Assembly (NCBI RefSeq): GCF_902830275.1
Contig: NZ_CADESW010000004.1
Span: forward strand, 362,626 to 426,625
From: Burkholderia stagnalis
GTDB taxonomy: Bacteria > Pseudomonadota > Gammaproteobacteria > Burkholderiales > Burkholderiaceae
Direction of reading: 5' to 3'
DNA length: 64,000 bases
Position 1 is the stretch's first letter. Each line of letters starts with the position of its first letter. Shown here in pieces: positions 29,550-37,815 of this stretch. The notes beneath the pieces are model-generated. The model searched no databases. It was not told the origin of the DNA and saw only the letters and a program-made list of their open reading frames with translations. The position numbers and the translations under genes were made by a program.

Positions 29550-30434
29550 TCAGACCTCCATCGTGCTGCAGGCGATGCGCGGCCGGAACGGATCCAGCGT
29601 CAGGGCGATCACCGTGTGTTCGTCGTCGCGCAGCGACATCGAATTCGCGACGCGGGACGCGAGCCACGCGGGCAACTGGAACGGGTTCGGGACGTCCGCC
29701 GGACCGGGAACGACGTCGACGCGGAAATTCTCCCGTGCGTCGGCGACCGACGGCCATCCGCTCAGCCACGATTCGCAAAACAGCGTGGCGGCGCGCCGGT
29801 CGATGCGGCTTTGCACCGCGTCGAGCATCGCGCCGACTGCAGCGCTTGCATTGGCCGGTTCGGCGTCGAATCGGCCGGTGGCGCGATCGAACCGGCCCTC
29901 GAAGCGGGCCAGCGACAGGCCGCCGTTCACGCGCCGGGGCGCAAGCGCGTCGAGCGTCGCGAACGGGGGCGAGTCGAGATCCGCGTAGCGGCTCGCATAG
30001 GCGCGGTCACGGCCGGACGGCGTCAGCACGATCGCCCCGGCGCCGTCGGCGAAGCCGCTCGTCGCCACCTGTTCGACGTCCGCGAGCGCTTCCGCGCGAA
30101 CGACGAGCGCGCGCCGATAGCCGAGCTGTGTGCAATGGCTTTGCGCGAGATCGAGTGCGAGCGTCCAGTCCGCGTCGAGCAGGTCGAACACGGCCGCATG
30201 CCGCGCACGCAGGTCGCGCTGCACGGGGTGCGCCAGGCGCGGGCCGGCGATCGACGGCGAGTCCGCCATCCGGCTGGGGGAAATCGACAGGCTGACGATC
30301 AGGTCCAGTTCCGACGGCAGGCAACCGGCTTGCAGCAGCGCCTGCCTGGCGGCCTTGATCGCGTAATCGTTCGCGCACGATTGCGCGGTGGTCGCGGGGG
30401 CCGGAATGGCCACCGCGGCGCCGAGAATTTTCAT
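29550..30434 (-). CDS. hmqB: HmqB, PqsB-like inactive ketosynthase partner
   Basis: The 294-residue protein resembles a shortened KAS III fold (SDLDLIVSLSISPSRM-like segments, GFADGAGAIVL). It has no cysteine where the nucleophile should be: the corresponding segment reads HAAVFDLLDADWTLALDL. This matches PqsB, which has lost the catalytic residues and supports PqsC in a heterodimer. The ATG at 30434 overlaps the hmqA stop by 4 nt, so the pair is translationally coupled. Confidence 0.9.
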   Translation of the reverse strand: MKILGAAVAIPAPATTAQSCANDYAIKAARQALLQAGCLPSELDLIVSLSISPSRMADSPSIAGPRLAHPVQRDLRARHAAVFDLLDADWTLALDLAQSHCTQLGYRRALVVRAEALADVEQVATSGFADGAGAIVLTPSGRDRAYASRYADLDSPPFATLDALAPRRVNGGLSLARFEGRFDRATGRFDAEPANASAAVGAMLDAVQSRIDRRAATLFCESWLSGWPSVADARENFRVDVVPGPADVPNPFQLPAWLASRVANSMSLRDDEHTVIALTLDPFRPRIACSTMEV

Positions 30435-32086
30435 AGGGCACGCTCGCTTTGGACTGCTGGGTTCAGGGGACGCGCCGCGCCGTTGCTTGCCTGCCGAAGC
30501 ACGGCGCGCCGCAATTTGCCGGATTCGTTGCGCGGCAAGCCGCCGGCGTGATAGGCAACGCGATGCGGACACTTGTACGGCGCAATCACGCTCTTCACGT
30601 GCTGCTGAAGCTGTGTCGTCAACGCGTCCGAGCCGTCGATGCCCGGGCGCAGCACCACATGCGCGCAGATCAGCGTGCCGCCCCATTCGTCGATTTGCCC
30701 GACGACGCCGCATTCGGCGATATCGGGGTGGCGCAGCAGCGCCTGCTCCACTTCGCCGGGCGACACCGTGTAGCCGGAGCTGATGATCATGTCGTCCGCG
30801 CGCGCCTGATAGAACAGATAGCCGTCCTCGTCCAGGTAGGCGCTGTCGCCCGTCAGGTTCCAGCCGTGCTTCACGTAGTCGCGTTGCCGCGCGTCGTTCA
30901 GGTAGCGGCACCCGGTCGGCCCCCGCACGGCCAGGTAGCCGATTTCGTAGGGCGGCAGGCACTGGCCGTGTTCGTCCACGACGGCAATGCGGTAGCCGGG
31001 CACCGCCTTGCCGATCGCGCCGCTCTTCGTTTCGGCGTCGCCTGTCGACGCGAAGATATGCAGCATCTCGGTCGACCCGATGCCGTCGATCAGGTGCAGG
31101 CCGGTGAGCTCCCGCCATGCGTCGCGCGTCCACGACGGCAGCGCTTCGCCTGCCGACACGCATTTGCGCAGCGACGACGTGTCATGTCCGTCGAGATGGT
31201 CGAGCATGGCCCGGTACGCCGCCGGCGCCGTAAACAGGATGCTGACCCGATGCCGCTCGACGGCCGCCAGCAGCCGTTCCGGGCTCGCCTTCGGCAACAG
31301 CACGACGCTCGCGCCGACGCTGACCGGAAACAGCAGCAGCGCGCCGAGGCCGAACGTGAACGCGAGCGGCGGCGATCCGCAGAAGACGTCATCGGCCGTG
31401 GGCTTGAGCACGTGCTGCGGAAAGCAGTGGCAGGTCGCCATCACGTCGCGGTGGAAATGCACGGTGGCCTTCGGTTCCCCGGTGGTGCCCGACGTGAACG
31501 CGATGAGGCAGGGATCGTCCGCGCGCGTTTCGACGGCCGCGAATTCCGCTGAATGGCCGTCGAGCCAGCGCGCGTGCGGATGCGTGTCGTCCGTCTCGTA
31601 GCGTCGAACGTCGCCGCGCCACTGCATGCTCGCCATCGCGGCGTCGAGCTCGGCCGACAGCCCGGCCTCGCAGATGACGTGCGTGACCCGGGCGCGGCCG
31701 ATGATGGTCGACAGTTCTCCCGCGCGCAGCTTCGGCATCGTCGCGACGGCCACGCCGCCGGCCTTGACCACGCCGAACCACGCGGCGGCCAGCATCGGGT
31801 GATTGGCGCCGTGCAGCAGCACCCGATTGCCGGCCACGAGGCCCGCCTCGCGGACGAGCAGGTTGGCGATCCGGTTGCCGGCATCGCGCAATTCGCGGTA
31901 CGTCCACGCGATGCCCGACTCGGTCCTGATCGCGACGCGATCGCCCCAGCCCCGTTCGTCGACGGCGGTATCCAGCAGCGCGGCGGCGCAATTGAGAAAC
32001 GGCGGAAACTGCAGCCCCGGCAAGTCAAGGACAAACGTCGGCCAATCCTCGACAGGCGGCAGGTTCGCGCGGCAAAAGTCGTCCAT
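30431..32086 (-). CDS. hmqA: HmqA, anthranilate-CoA ligase
   Basis: The 551-residue ANL-superfamily ligase has the AMP-binding motif FTSGTTGEPKATVHFH (about residue 200), SAGEALP, DGIGSTEMLHIFAS and the C-terminal GGLPRNESGKLRRAVLR with the catalytic lysine. PqsA-type ligases make anthraniloyl-CoA, the entry substrate of alkylquinoline synthesis. An upstream ATG at 32152 is possible; I prefer 32086, which starts MDDFCRANLPPVEDWP, although neither start has a strong ribosome-binding site. It is the first gene of hmqABCDEFG, with a 650-nt leader. Confidence 0.92.
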   Translation of the reverse strand: MDDFCRANLPPVEDWPTFVLDLPGLQFPPFLNCAAALLDTAVDERGWGDRVAIRTESGIAWTYRELRDAGNRIANLLVREAGLVAGNRVLLHGANHPMLAAAWFGVVKAGGVAVATMPKLRAGELSTIIGRARVTHVICEAGLSAELDAAMASMQWRGDVRRYETDDTHPHARWLDGHSAEFAAVETRADDPCLIAFTSGTTGEPKATVHFHRDVMATCHCFPQHVLKPTADDVFCGSPPLAFTFGLGALLLFPVSVGASVVLLPKASPERLLAAVERHRVSILFTAPAAYRAMLDHLDGHDTSSLRKCVSAGEALPSWTRDAWRELTGLHLIDGIGSTEMLHIFASTGDAETKSGAIGKAVPGYRIAVVDEHGQCLPPYEIGYLAVRGPTGCRYLNDARQRDYVKHGWNLTGDSAYLDEDGYLFYQARADDMIISSGYTVSPGEVEQALLRHPDIAECGVVGQIDEWGGTLICAHVVLRPGIDGSDALTTQLQQHVKSVIAPYKCPHRVAYHAGGLPRNESGKLRRAVLRQASNGAARPLNPAVQSERAL

Positions 32087-32743
32087 CGTCAGCGCTCGCA
32101 AGAGTGTGAGTTCGAAGTCCGCAATAGCGGTGCGGCGCGGGCCAGCCCCCATGACAGGGCCCGCCCCGCGCAACCGGAATCGCGATGCCAGAAAGATGTG
32201 GTCGAAACGGCGGGCACATGTCGCCGGGCGACGCACGGAGAAGCCCGTCAATCACATGACGGGCTGCCGGTTTGCATGGATTTATTTCGTCTCATTTCAT
32301 TTTCGAAATAAACAACAATCGATCGGTTTAATTCAGCAGAATTAGGATTGCGAATTCATCAATCGATGTAATTGGTGTCGAAAAAATTTGTGCCGCAAGC
32401 TTAACGGAAGCTAGCTTGGAAAGTAAACATTAATGTAGATGGGCGGTTCGATTTATTGATTGAAATCGATGCCATAAAATCGAGGCAGCTGGTCAAGTTA
32501 ATCGATTTCGGTTAACCATCCCGGGATTTGTTGACTTGGATGGAAGGCGGGCTGCCGGGGCGCTGAATAAAGCGTCGCAGTGTTCACCGAGACGAAACGC
32601 GCCGGTTTGCCGAACGGCCCGCGCTCGCACGCGCAGTGGGCTTCGGGGCCCGGATTGCGCCCGCATGAATTTGCGGAATGGAATTAATGAATATTTTTAT
32701 TTGAATAAAAGATCGAAATGCCGTGATTCTGCGATTTTATCGC
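32087..32743 (-). promoter_or_regulatory. AT-rich hmq promoter region with repeated AATCGAT motifs
   Basis: This 657-nt gap has no convincing gene. Its central part (about 32270-32510) is clearly AT-rich against the GC-rich surroundings. The heptamer AATCGAT occurs four times, with ATCGAT at 32318, 32362, 32465 and 32501. This is the expected place for the hmqA promoter and regulator sites. I could not assign a known quorum-sensing box. Confidence 0.5.
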
Positions 32744-33415
32744 CTAGCCGTCGAGCACCGACAAATCCCCCGGCAACGTCCGCTTGAACATCGCGAGCCT
32801 CTTTCGCGCAGCCTTCGGCGGCAACGCGATCGCGTGCCGCACCGCCGCCGCGATCAACACCATCGTCAATTCCGAGAACGCCGCCAATTGCGCGTCGGGC
32901 ACCTCCGGCGCGAGATCCCGCAGCGCGCCCGCCAATAGCCCGGCCAGGAACGCGCCGTCCGCCTCGTCCAGCGCCTGCAGCGCGCGATCGGCCTGCGTCG
33001 CCCGCCAGATGTCCCGCATCAGCGGCGTGTCGACGAACATCTGGTAGTAGCTGTCGGTGATGCGGCACAGCGTGCCGTGCAGATCCTCGATCCGCTTCAT
33101 CTTCGCGAGGTCGCGCCGCACGCATGCGTGCCCGAGCGCGTTGTGGCGCTCCGCCAGCGTGCCGATTACGGCCGTCTTGTCCGGGAAGTACTGGTACAGC
33201 GACCCGAACGGAATGCCCGTGCGCTCGACGATGTCGCTCATCCGGAACGCATCGCTGCCGTTTTCGGCCATCACCTCGGCCGCGCACGCGAGGATGCGCT
33301 CGACGCGCTCGCGGCTGCGCTGCTGGGTCGGCACCCGGCGCGCCAGGCCCGGCGCGCTGGCGTCTTCGTCGCTGCCGGTCTGCCCCGATTTTCGCGTTGC
33401 CGTTCGCGTCGCCAT
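32744..33415 (-). CDS. TetR-family transcriptional regulator
   Basis: The 223-residue protein has the TetR HTH (RVERILACAAEVMAENGSDAFRMSDIVERTGIPFGSLYQYFPDKTAVIGTLAERH) and a C-terminal ligand/dimer domain. It is divergent from the deleted oxidoreductase gene at 33509 and the DUF1772 gene across a 93-nt gap, and most likely represses that pair. A link to the hmq operon on its other side is possible but not indicated by orientation. Confidence 0.92.
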   Translation of the reverse strand: MATRTATRKSGQTGSDEDASAPGLARRVPTQQRSRERVERILACAAEVMAENGSDAFRMSDIVERTGIPFGSLYQYFPDKTAVIGTLAERHNALGHACVRRDLAKMKRIEDLHGTLCRITDSYYQMFVDTPLMRDIWRATQADRALQALDEADGAFLAGLLAGALRDLAPEVPDAQLAAFSELTMVLIAAAVRHAIALPPKAARKRLAMFKRTLPGDLSVLDG

Positions 33416-33508
33416 GGCGTCTCCAGAAAAACTTGACTTTCTAATGCGAGAGTCTATCGTTTTTCAAAAAACGCGAGATGTTCTCGTTTTTCAAGCAAGG
33501 AGACGCAC

Positions 33509-33721
33509 ATGGCCATGCATCCCGCCCTCATCGTCGGCGGCACCGGCAAGACCGGCGCGCGCGTCGACGCCCGCCTGTGCCGGCGCGGCATCGCGACCCG
33601 GCCGGTGTCGCGCTCGAGCGCCGTCGCATTCGACTGGGCGCGGCCGGACACGTGGCGCGCCGCGCGCGACTTCGCGGACTACGCGCGGGCAGCTGCCGCG
33701 ACCGGCGTGTGGAGCGCCTGA
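33509..33721 (+). pseudogene. Internally deleted NAD(P)-binding (NmrA-like) oxidoreductase
   Basis: The frame encodes only 70 residues but joins both ends of a roughly 280-300 residue family. The N-terminus is a Rossmann motif, ALIVGGTGKTGARV, followed by PVSRSSAVAFDWARPDTW. The C-terminus RDFADYARAAAATGVWSA is the characteristic end of NmrA-like NAD(P)H-binding proteins. About 220 central residues are missing, apparently by an in-frame deletion. It keeps a perfect AAGGAGACGCAC ribosome-binding site, is divergent from the TetR gene, and ends 3 nt before the DUF1772 gene. The product can hardly be active. Confidence 0.75.
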
Positions 33722-33724
33722 CCC

Positions 33725-34210
33725 ATGCGCGCACTCGTTACCGTGATCCTGTTGTGGTGCTCCGCGATCGGCTGCGGCGTGCTGGCCGGCGTCTACTTCG
33801 CGTTCTCGGCGTTCGTGATGACGTCGCTCGGCCGGCTCGCGCCCGCGGCCGGCATCGCCGCGATGAACGCGATCAACGTCGACATCGTCCGGTCGCTGTT
33901 CATGCCGGCCTTCCTCGGCACGACGCTCACGTCGCTCGCGCTCGTCGTGCTCGCGCTGCTGCGCGTCGGCGAGCCGGGCGCGATCGGGATCGTCGCGGGC
34001 GGCGCGAGCTACGTGCTCGGCATGTTCGTCGTCACGATGGTTTTCAACGTGCCGCTCAACGACGCGCTTGCCGCGGCCGATCCGTCGAGCGCGGAAGGCG
34101 CCGCGTTGTGGGCGCGCTACCTGCGCGACTGGACGCTGTGGAACCACGTGCGCACGCTCGCGTCGATGGCGGCGTGCGGCCTGTTCATCGCCGCGATCGC
34201 GTCGCGATAG
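33725..34210 (+). CDS. DUF1772 (anthrone oxygenase-like) membrane protein
   Basis: The 161-residue protein has four hydrophobic segments (VTVILLWCSAIGCGVLAGVYFAF, SLFMPAFLGTTLTSLALVVLALL, IVAGGASYVLGMFVVTMVF, ASMAACGLFIAAIA) and the conserved NVPLND and W..WNHVRT motifs of DUF1772. Relatives include fungal anthrone oxygenases, but most bacterial members are uncharacterised. It is 3 nt downstream of the deleted oxidoreductase gene; such pairs under a TetR regulator are common in Burkholderia. Confidence 0.88.
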   Translation: MRALVTVILLWCSAIGCGVLAGVYFAFSAFVMTSLGRLAPAAGIAAMNAINVDIVRSLFMPAFLGTTLTSLALVVLALLRVGEPGAIGIVAGGASYVLGMFVVTMVFNVPLNDALAAADPSSAEGAALWARYLRDWTLWNHVRTLASMAACGLFIAAIASR

Positions 34211-34242
34211 GCGGGCCGGTGTCGCGACGAGCGATACGCGGG

Positions 34243-35043
34243 CTACGCATAGAACGCCGACGGCGACACGCCGAAGTGCCGCTTGAACATCGCGGAGAAC
34301 GCGCTCTGGCTGCTGTAGCCGTGGTCCATCGCGACGGTCAGCACCTTCTCGCCGTGCGCGAGCCGTTTCAGCGCGAGCAGCAGCCGCGCCTGTTCGCGCC
34401 AGCGCCGGAAGCTGAGGCCCGTCTCGCGCAGGAACGCGCGATGCAGCGTCCTGACCGAGAGGCCGAGGAGGTCGGCCCATTCGGCGATCGTGCGCGGGTC
34501 GTCGGGGGCGGCGACGAGCGCGTCGCAGATCGTCCGCAGCCGCGCGTCGTGCGGCCACGGCAGGTAGAGCGGCAGCAGCGGCGCGGCCGTCACCTCGGCG
34601 AGCAGCAGGCGCATCAGATGATCGTGGCGGGAGCCGGGCGCATAGTCGAGCGGCACGTCGACCGCCGCGAGGATCAGCTCGCGCAGCAGCGGATGCACCT
34701 CGACCACGCAGCTGCGGCCGGGCAGGTGTTCGACCGCGCCCGGTTCGACGAACACGGTGCGCATTTCGACGTCGCCGCTCATCTGCACGGTATGGTCGAG
34801 CCCGGCTTCGAGCCAGACGCCGCGCGTCGGCGGCACGACCCACGACGCGCCGTCCGACTGCACGTGCATCACGCCCGCGATCGCATAGAGCAGCTGCGCG
34901 CGCCGATGGCGGTGCGGCGCGATCCAGGTGCCGTTCGGGTAGTGCGCGGCCATCGCCGCGACGGGCATCGGCGTCGACTCGTACGGCAGGTGCACGTACG
35001 GGCGCAGGGATTCGAATGTCCGATTCGCGACAGGTTGTGACAT
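34243..35043 (-). CDS. AraC-family transcriptional regulator
   Basis: The 266-residue protein has an N-terminal cupin-type ligand-binding domain (PNGTWIAPHRHRRAQLLYAIAGVMHVQ) and a C-terminal double HTH (RTIAEWADLLGLSVRTLHRAFLRETGLSFRRWREQARLLLALKRLAHGEKVLTVAMDHGYSSQSAFSAMFKRHFG). The effector and target are unknown. It is convergent with the DUF1772 gene and divergent from the DUF815 ATPase gene, with a 182-nt gap that holds no other gene. Confidence 0.93.
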   Translation of the reverse strand: MSQPVANRTFESLRPYVHLPYESTPMPVAAMAAHYPNGTWIAPHRHRRAQLLYAIAGVMHVQSDGASWVVPPTRGVWLEAGLDHTVQMSGDVEMRTVFVEPGAVEHLPGRSCVVEVHPLLRELILAAVDVPLDYAPGSRHDHLMRLLLAEVTAAPLLPLYLPWPHDARLRTICDALVAAPDDPRTIAEWADLLGLSVRTLHRAFLRETGLSFRRWREQARLLLALKRLAHGEKVLTVAMDHGYSSQSAFSAMFKRHFGVSPSAFYA

Positions 35044-35225
35044 GTTGGCGTGAGACAGGCAAGGGGGTGGGCGGGCACGATGACGCTTCGCTTCACGTCA
35101 GCTTCCTGCAACGAGTTTAATCCGCCGCACGCGATGAACAAGACGATCCATTTTCCTGCCCGCGCGGTCGCGCAACTCGCGCCACGATCCCCGGCGCAAT
35201 CGCGCACCCTGCAAGGGGCATTTCG

Positions 35226-36176
35226 ATGAGCGCCGACCCGCGCATGCCGGAGCCGATTCCGTCGCCCGAAGGCCTCATGTTCGGCCTCGCGCACAAGCTC
35301 GAGCGGATCGCGGCCGCGCTCGAGGCGATGACGCACACCGCGCGTCCGGCGGCGGCCGATTTCGACGCGGCCATCGCGTTCCGCTGGCACAGCGACGGCC
35401 GTGCGAATCGCACGCTCGAACCGATCGCGTCGCCCGCGCTGATCGGCTTCGACGCGCTGCGCAACGTCGAGCGCCAGGCGGCGATCGTCGAGCGCAACAC
35501 GCGCCAGTTCGTGCGCGGCGGCGCGGCCAACCACGTTCTGCTGACGGGCGCGCGCGGCACCGGCAAGTCGTCGATCGTGAAGGCGTGCCTGCATGCGTTC
35601 GCGAAGGACGGGCTGCGGCTGATCGAAGTCAGCAAGGAAGGGCTGAACGACCTGCCGGCGATCGTCGAGCTGGTGCGTGCGCGGCCGGAGCGCTACATCG
35701 TGTTCTGCGACGACCTGTCGTTCGAATCCGGCGAGACGGGCTACAAGGGGCTGAAGACGGTGCTCGACGGATCGGTGGCGAGCGACCTGTCGAACGTGCT
35801 CGTGTATGCGACGTCGAACCGCCGGCATCTGCTGCCCGAGCACGCGAGCGACAACGCGGACGTGTCGCGCGCGGAGAACGGCGAGCTGCATCCGGGCGAC
35901 GCGGTCGAGGAGCGGATCTCGCTGTCGGAGCGCTTCGGCATCTGGGTGACGTTCTACGGCTTCTCGCAGGACCAGTACCTCGCCGTCGTCGACAGCCGGC
36001 TGGCCGAGGCCGGCTTCGACGCCGCGCAGATCCGCGCGGCGCGCGAGCCTGCGCTGCAATGGGCGCTCGAACGCGGCGCGCGGTCGGGCCGCATCGCCGC
36101 GCAGTTCGTGCGCGATTACACGGGCCGGATCGCCGACGAAGCCGCCGAAGGCGAACGCGTGCTGCGCACGGGGTAA
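35226..36176 (+). CDS. DUF815-family AAA-type ATPase
   Basis: The 316-residue protein has a Walker A motif (LLTGARGTGKSSIVKA), a Walker B-like IVFCDDLSFE and a sensor region VLVYATSNRRHLLPEH, the pattern of DUF815 ATPases related to DnaA/RuvB-type AAA proteins. Its cellular role is unknown. The gene stands alone between the divergent araC-type gene and the convergent deoC. The predicted start has AGGGGCA at moderate spacing. Confidence 0.9.
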   Translation: MSADPRMPEPIPSPEGLMFGLAHKLERIAAALEAMTHTARPAAADFDAAIAFRWHSDGRANRTLEPIASPALIGFDALRNVERQAAIVERNTRQFVRGGAANHVLLTGARGTGKSSIVKACLHAFAKDGLRLIEVSKEGLNDLPAIVELVRARPERYIVFCDDLSFESGETGYKGLKTVLDGSVASDLSNVLVYATSNRRHLLPEHASDNADVSRAENGELHPGDAVEERISLSERFGIWVTFYGFSQDQYLAVVDSRLAEAGFDAAQIRAAREPALQWALERGARSGRIAAQFVRDYTGRIADEAAEGERVLRTG

Positions 36177-36206
36177 CCCGCACGCGCGGCACCGCGCCGC
36201 GCATCG

Positions 36207-36887
36207 TCAGTACGCCCCGTCGCTGCCGCCTGCATCGGTGACGATCGCGACGCCCGAGCTCGTGCCGAGCCGCGTCGCGCCGGCGTCGAGCATCGCGACG
36301 GCGGTCGCGCGGTCGCGCACGCCGCCCGACGCCTTCACGCCGATGGCGGGCCCGACCGTGCGGCGCATCAGCGCGACGTCCGCGAGCGTCGCGCCGCCGT
36401 GGCCGAACCCGGTCGACGTCTTCACGAACGCGACGCCGAGGTCGCGGCACATCTTGCACACGCGCACCTTCTCGTCGTCGCTCAGCAGCCCCGTCTCGAG
36501 GATCACCTTCAGCGGCACCTCGCCGCACGCGGCCTGCACGGCCGCGATGTCGGCCTTCACGTCGTCGGCGCGGCCGCTTTTCAGCGCGCCGAGATTGATC
36601 ACCATGTCGATCTCGCCGGCGCCGGCCGCGATCGCGGCCGACGCCTCGAACGCTTTCGCGGCGGTGAGGCCCGCGCCGAGCGGGAAGCCGACGACCGCGC
36701 ATACCTTCACGTCGGTGCCGGCCAGCGCGCGTGCCGCGCGCGGCACGTTCGCCGAGTTGACGCAGACGGAGTAGAAGCGATGCTCGGCCGCCTGGCGGCA
36801 GAGCGCGTCGATCTGCGTGTCGCTGGCGTCGGCCGCGAGCAGCGTGTGATCGATGGTGCGGGCAAGTTGGGCGTTGGAAAGCGGCAT
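36207..36887 (-). CDS. deoC: Deoxyribose-phosphate aldolase
   Basis: The 226-residue aldolase has the DeoC signature: [11 protein letters not shown] at the N-terminus, the catalytic Asp region [14 protein letters not shown], the Schiff-base lysine in [10 protein letters not shown], and a second lysine in [11 protein letters not shown]. It cleaves 2-deoxyribose-5-phosphate to acetaldehyde and glyceraldehyde-3-phosphate. It is divergent from the DeoR-type repressor gene. Together with the kinase, permease and epimerase-like genes nearby, it points to a deoxyribose catabolic island. Confidence 0.96.
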   Translation of the reverse strand: MPLSNAQLARTIDHTLLAADASDTQIDALCRQAAEHRFYSVCVNSANVPRAARALAGTDVKVCAVVGFPLGAGLTAAKAFEASAAIAAGAGEIDMVINLGALKSGRADDVKADIAAVQAACGEVPLKVILETGLLSDDEKVRVCKMCRDLGVAFVKTSTGFGHGGATLADVALMRRTVGPAIGVKASGGVRDRATAVAMLDAGATRLGTSSGVAIVTDAGGSDGAY

Positions 36888-36935
36888 GTTTCAGACTCCA
36901 CTGAGCCGTGCGGCAGTCGTGCCGCACGAAAAGTT

Positions 36936-36949
36936 GATGTTTTCACATC
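36936..36949. promoter_or_regulatory. Operator-like dyad between deoC and the DeoR-type gene
   Basis: GATGT-TTTC-ACATC is a perfect short dyad in the divergent promoter region. It contains TTTCACA, which also occurs, in reverse complement, in the dyad upstream of the kinase gene at 41269-41285. It is a candidate binding site for the adjacent DeoR-family regulator. Confidence 0.4.
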
Positions 36950-37028
36950 GGTTTGTTACAAATACGACATTTCTTCGGCCGGGCCCTGGCGCCCGGCCCG
37001 GCAAGCGGCAGGCCGCCAGGACACGAGC

Positions 37029-37799
37029 ATGGAAACCAGGAAGGGCGAACGGATCAAGACGCTGATGAACGTGCTGCAGGGGCAGAACGCGATTCATCTG
37101 CGCGAAGTCGCCGAGCTGTTCGGCGTGTCGGAAATGACGATCCGCCGCGACCTCGCCGACAACCCGCACGGCGTCAGCCTGATCGGCGGCTACGTGACCC
37201 GCCATTTTGCCGCGCAGCGCAGCGACATCGGCGAATACCTGATCAGCGCCGAGAACAACCGGCAGACCGAGGAGAAGCGCCGGATCGGCAAGCTCGCCGC
37301 GCAGTTCGTGAAGACCGGCGACACGATTTTCGTCGACTGCGGCTCGACCACGCCGTTCATCGTCGACTTCATTCCCGACGACCTCGAATTCACCGCCGTC
37401 TGCAACGCGCTGAACGTGTTCGCGAAGCTGCAGCAGAAGCCGCATTGCAGCGTGATCCTGTGCGGCGGCAGCTATCACCGCAAGAACATGGTGTTCGAGT
37501 CGAGCGCGGAAACCACCATCCTCGACACGATCCGCGTGTCGAAGGCGTTTATCTCGGCGGCCGGCGTGAGCGAGCGCTGCGGCGTCACCTGTTTCAACTT
37601 CCACGAAGTCGACGCGAAGAAGAAGGTGATGCAGCGCGCGCAGAACCGCTTCCTGCTCGTCGATCACACCAAGTTCGACGAAGTGCGCGCCGCGTACTTC
37701 GCCGAGCTGACCGACTTCAACTACGTGATTTCCGACGGGCAATTGAGCCCCCGCTACGAAACGGCGATTCGCGAGCACGGCATCGCGCTCGTGACCTGA
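37029..37799 (+). CDS. DeoR-family transcriptional repressor
   Basis: The 256-residue protein has the DeoR HTH (NAIHLREVAELFGVSEMTIRRDLAD) and the C-terminal sugar-phosphate sensor domain with DTIFVDCGSTTPFIVDF and NRFLLVDHTKFDEV. DeoR-type repressors of deoxyribose operons respond to deoxyribose-5-phosphate. It lies between deoC (divergent) and the convergent epimerase-permease-kinase operon, so it probably controls both. The ATG at 37029 gives the conserved N-terminus METRKGERIKTLMNVLQ. Confidence 0.93.
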   Translation: METRKGERIKTLMNVLQGQNAIHLREVAELFGVSEMTIRRDLADNPHGVSLIGGYVTRHFAAQRSDIGEYLISAENNRQTEEKRRIGKLAAQFVKTGDTIFVDCGSTTPFIVDFIPDDLEFTAVCNALNVFAKLQQKPHCSVILCGGSYHRKNMVFESSAETTILDTIRVSKAFISAAGVSERCGVTCFNFHEVDAKKKVMQRAQNRFLLVDHTKFDEVRAAYFAELTDFNYVISDGQLSPRYETAIREHGIALVT

Positions 37800-37815
37800 C
37801 GCCCGGCGCGCGTGT

